The notes under the pieces were generated by a model. It was not told the DNA's origin, did no database searches, and saw only the letters and a list, made by a program, of their open reading frames with translations. DNA of 8,839 nucleotides from positions 1-8,839 of the forward strand of contig CAJXRJ010000289.1 in assembly GCA_913058555.1 (NCBI GenBank), written 5' to 3'. The translations under genes were made by a program, and so were the position numbers. Within the stretch, counting starts at the first letter, position 1, and the number at the start of each line of letters is the position of its first letter. This stretch comes from an uncultured bacterium. Its GTDB lineage: Bacteria; Planctomycetota; UBA1135; GCA-002686595. Positions 6,656 to 8,839 of this stretch are shown piece after piece.

Positions 6656-8804
6656 ATGGCCAACCTCCTGAACCCGCTTCTGCTCGCTAGCTCCTTTCTC
6701 GGCGCTGCCCCCGTCGGCGCCCAGACGCTCTTCCCCATCGATAAGGAACTGACTGAGTCCCCAGCGGCAGACGGCATTGCAGTCGGTGACCTGAGCGGCG
6801 ACGGCATCCCTGATCTCCTGCTCAGCTCGTCCGATGAAGCAAGGGTCAAGCTCATGCTGGGCGATGGGAACGGAGGGTTTGCATCGCCGATGATCCTCGG
6901 GGTCTGGGATGGCACCTTCCCCAGGACGAGCATCATGGATCTCGACCTCGATGGCAGGCAGGACCTTCTCTACATGAACGTCGAAGCGGGTGGTCAGACC
7001 ACCTACCGCTGGGGGCGCCAGATGGGAGATCTGGAGTTCGAATTCACCGACGTGCTGTCATTCGCGAGCTCCTCCAGGGAGCCCATCTTCACCGACCTCG
7101 GCGGGCACGGCGCAGGCGACTTTGCGGTCGTCATTGCGCGCTCTCCGGTGGGCGCTGAAGTCTACCGGTGGAACGGGTCTACGTTCGATGCGGCCCCCAT
7201 CGTGGTTCCGTTCTCTGGCGTGTGGAACCTGCGGGTTCTGGATGTCAACGACGACGGGCGGAACGATGTCGTGGCCTTTGACCAGGCCGGCCAAACCTGG
7301 CGCTACTCAAGCTACCTCGGCGGCGATCAGTTCAGTACACCAAGGTCCTTCCTCCCGATCCAAGTTCTTCGCTCTCCCGCAATTCGAATGAACGATCTGG
7401 ATGGGGACGGGGACTCCGACCTCATCGCGCTCGCGGACAACGACCGAAGGAAGTTCTTCGTGTTCGAGAGGACCGCCTCCGGGGCCTTTGGGCCTCCGAT
7501 GGAGCACTTCGCCTCGGACGATATCAGCGATGGCACGTTCTTCGACGTCGTTGATATGGACGCCGATGGCCTTACGGACATCCAGATGTTGGTCGATGAC
7601 GGAACGGGCACCTCCTCCATCACCTACAAGCCAGTGTGGTTCCGAAGCCTCGGGGGCTTGAGCTTTGCTCCCGAACAGAATCTCGGCGCCTACCCGTTCG
7701 CCGACGTCGACGGAGATGGCCGCCCCGAAGGGCGCCTTGGATACTTCGATGCCGAGTACGAGGTCGGCGGAGGCGTGAGTCCGGATCCTTGGTACTCCAC
7801 CACCGTATCCCTTGGGTCCACCTTCCCCCGGACCCACGCTGCGTTCGCCCTCGACGCCGACGGGGACGGGGACCTGGACATCGTGCATCGCAACTCATCG
7901 AGCGACCAGAACGTGTTCGAGAACCTCGGCGGCCTCAACTTTGGGGCGTTCCGCGAGCTGAATCCCCCGCAGTTCCCGAGCGCCATCATCGCCGAAGCGG
8001 ACTTCGTCGGCGACGCCGAGCTTGACCGGCTTTCCGGTGGCGTGGCGTTGCCACTCTGGATGGAGCGCGGCATTGCCCCAGGGGTCTTTGCGTCTCCGGT
8101 CACCATTTCTTCTGCGCTCAATGGAGTGCCCTATCCCGTGGACGTGGACGGCGACGGCGACCTCGACGTCATCCAAGGCGACGAGTTCACTACGGGAGCC
8201 AACATCTACTTCATCGAGAACTCCGGCGTTGGCAACCAGTTCCCGCGGCGCATCATCATTAGCTTCCAAGAGGGCACGCGCACCCCGGTTGTGGTCGACG
8301 TCAACGGCGATGGAGTACCAGAGCTCATCACCCGTGAATCGTCGATCCCAGGTACTTCCGTGCGTCAGAACATCGGGGGCGGCGACTTCGGCCCGCCGGC
8401 GCCGCTGGACAGCTCCTTGGCCCCAAACTTCTATGTCACGGGCGCGCAGGACTTCGACGGCGACGGGGACCCCGACCTCATCGGGACAGTGGGCAGCAGC
8501 GCGTTCTGGTCCGAGAACCTCGGCCAAGCAGATTTCGCGCCGGCCATGGAGATCAGCCCTGGCGAGCGTCATCCGGAGTTCATGGACCTCGACGGGAATG
8601 GCCTCCTCGACGCCGTCTCGATCTTCCAGGTGGGCTACTGGCTCCAAACGAGCCCCGGAGTCCTTGGTCCCTTCACCCGAATCGCCCCCAGGCTCCCCCA
8701 ACCGTGGCTCCGGGGCTTCGGGGACTTTGACGGGGACGGCGACTTGGACGCTTGGGTCTCTACGAACTCCGACGCGGTCTATGTGGTGGAGAACGTCTCC
8801 ACCC
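6656..8804 (+). CDS. Secreted FG-GAP/VCBS-type calcium-loop repeat protein (3' partial)
   Basis: The frame is open from the ATG at 6656 to the end of the contig. This is the first start codon after an in-frame TAG at 6605. True coding sequence ends near 8804 after 716 residues; the 12 codons after that derive from sequencing adapter. A short signal peptide (MANLLNPLLLASSFLGA) probably ends at VGA-Q (residue 22); its n-region has no positive charge. The rest is 14 loops of the form D-x-[DN]-x-D-G-x-x-D, with first Asp at 45, 95, 147, 196, 247, 300, 350, 400, 449, 496, 548, 599, 644 and 690, spaced 45-53. Examples are DLDGDGDSD (247), DVDGDGDLD (496) and DFDGDGDLD (690). Loops 3 (DLGGHGAGD) and 9 (DFVGDAELD) lack key ligands. 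Such repeats form calcium-stabilised beta-propellers in secreted or surface proteins, often for adhesion or binding. No catalytic domain is visible, though the C-terminus is missing. The specific role is unknown. Confidence 0.9.
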
Positions 8805-8839
8805 CTGTCTCTTATACACATCTCCGAGCCCACGAGACT
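8805..8839 (+). other. Illumina Nextera adapter left on the contig end (artefact)
   Basis: Bases 8805-8823 are the 19-bp Tn5 mosaic end CTGTCTCTTATACACATCT. Bases 8824-8838 are CCGAGCCCACGAGAC, the Nextera i7-side adapter. The final T at 8839 would be the first base of the index. This is read-through adapter that was not trimmed before assembly. In the FG-GAP frame it translates to VSYTHLRAHET, and on the other strand to MGSEMCIRDR, both familiar false peptides in databases. The C at 8805 could be genomic or adapter. Confidence 0.97.

Noticed and set aside
7895..8833. Minus-strand open frame of 312 codons beginning MGSEMCIRDR
   Set aside because: Its first residues are translated Nextera adapter. 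The rest is antisense to the clear FG-GAP calcium-loop repeats, which explain the sequence.

Overview
The window looks like a complete or near-complete short-read contig from a GC-rich, Gram-negative bacterium, most likely a member of the Planctomycetota. Three things point there. The secreted enzyme on the minus strand ends in a C-terminal domain that I recognise from many secreted proteins of marine planctomycetes. Both secreted proteins have signal peptides ending in -GAQ. None of the genes has a clear Shine-Dalgarno sequence. The phylum is an inference from memory, not a database result. The contig is cut at both ends, and its last 35 bases (8805-8839) are Illumina Nextera adapter, not genomic DNA.

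Left part (1-4583, plus strand): a tight four-gene cluster. It starts with a lipoprotein whose 5' end lies outside the window. The mature part is built almost entirely of about twenty 19-residue units rich in Trp, Pro and other aromatics. It is followed after 3 bp by mlaE (ABC permease), which overlaps mlaF (ATPase) by 4 bp. After another 7 bp comes mlaD, an MCE-domain substrate-binding subunit with an unusually long helical C-terminal repeat region. MlaEFD is the inner-membrane machine that moves phospholipids between the inner and outer membranes. No mlaA, mlaB or mlaC is visible, so the first-gene lipoprotein is a natural candidate for a lineage-specific envelope partner of the transporter. 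This is the most interesting feature of the window.

Middle (4584-6352): a 71-bp convergent gap with a strong GC hairpin separates mlaD from a minus-strand gene. That gene encodes a secreted arylsulfotransferase-type beta-propeller protein. The catalytic His/His/Asn/Arg/His set known from the E. coli enzyme appears present with nearly the same spacing. The N-terminal domain of the E. coli enzyme is missing, and the planctomycete-type C-terminal domain is added instead.

Right part (6353-8804): a 303-bp divergent intergenic region, then a plus-strand gene for a secreted FG-GAP/VCBS-type protein. It has 14 calcium-loop repeats at about 50-residue spacing and is open to the end of the contig, where its frame runs into the adapter. 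No RNA genes, CRISPR arrays, insertion sequences or att sites were seen.
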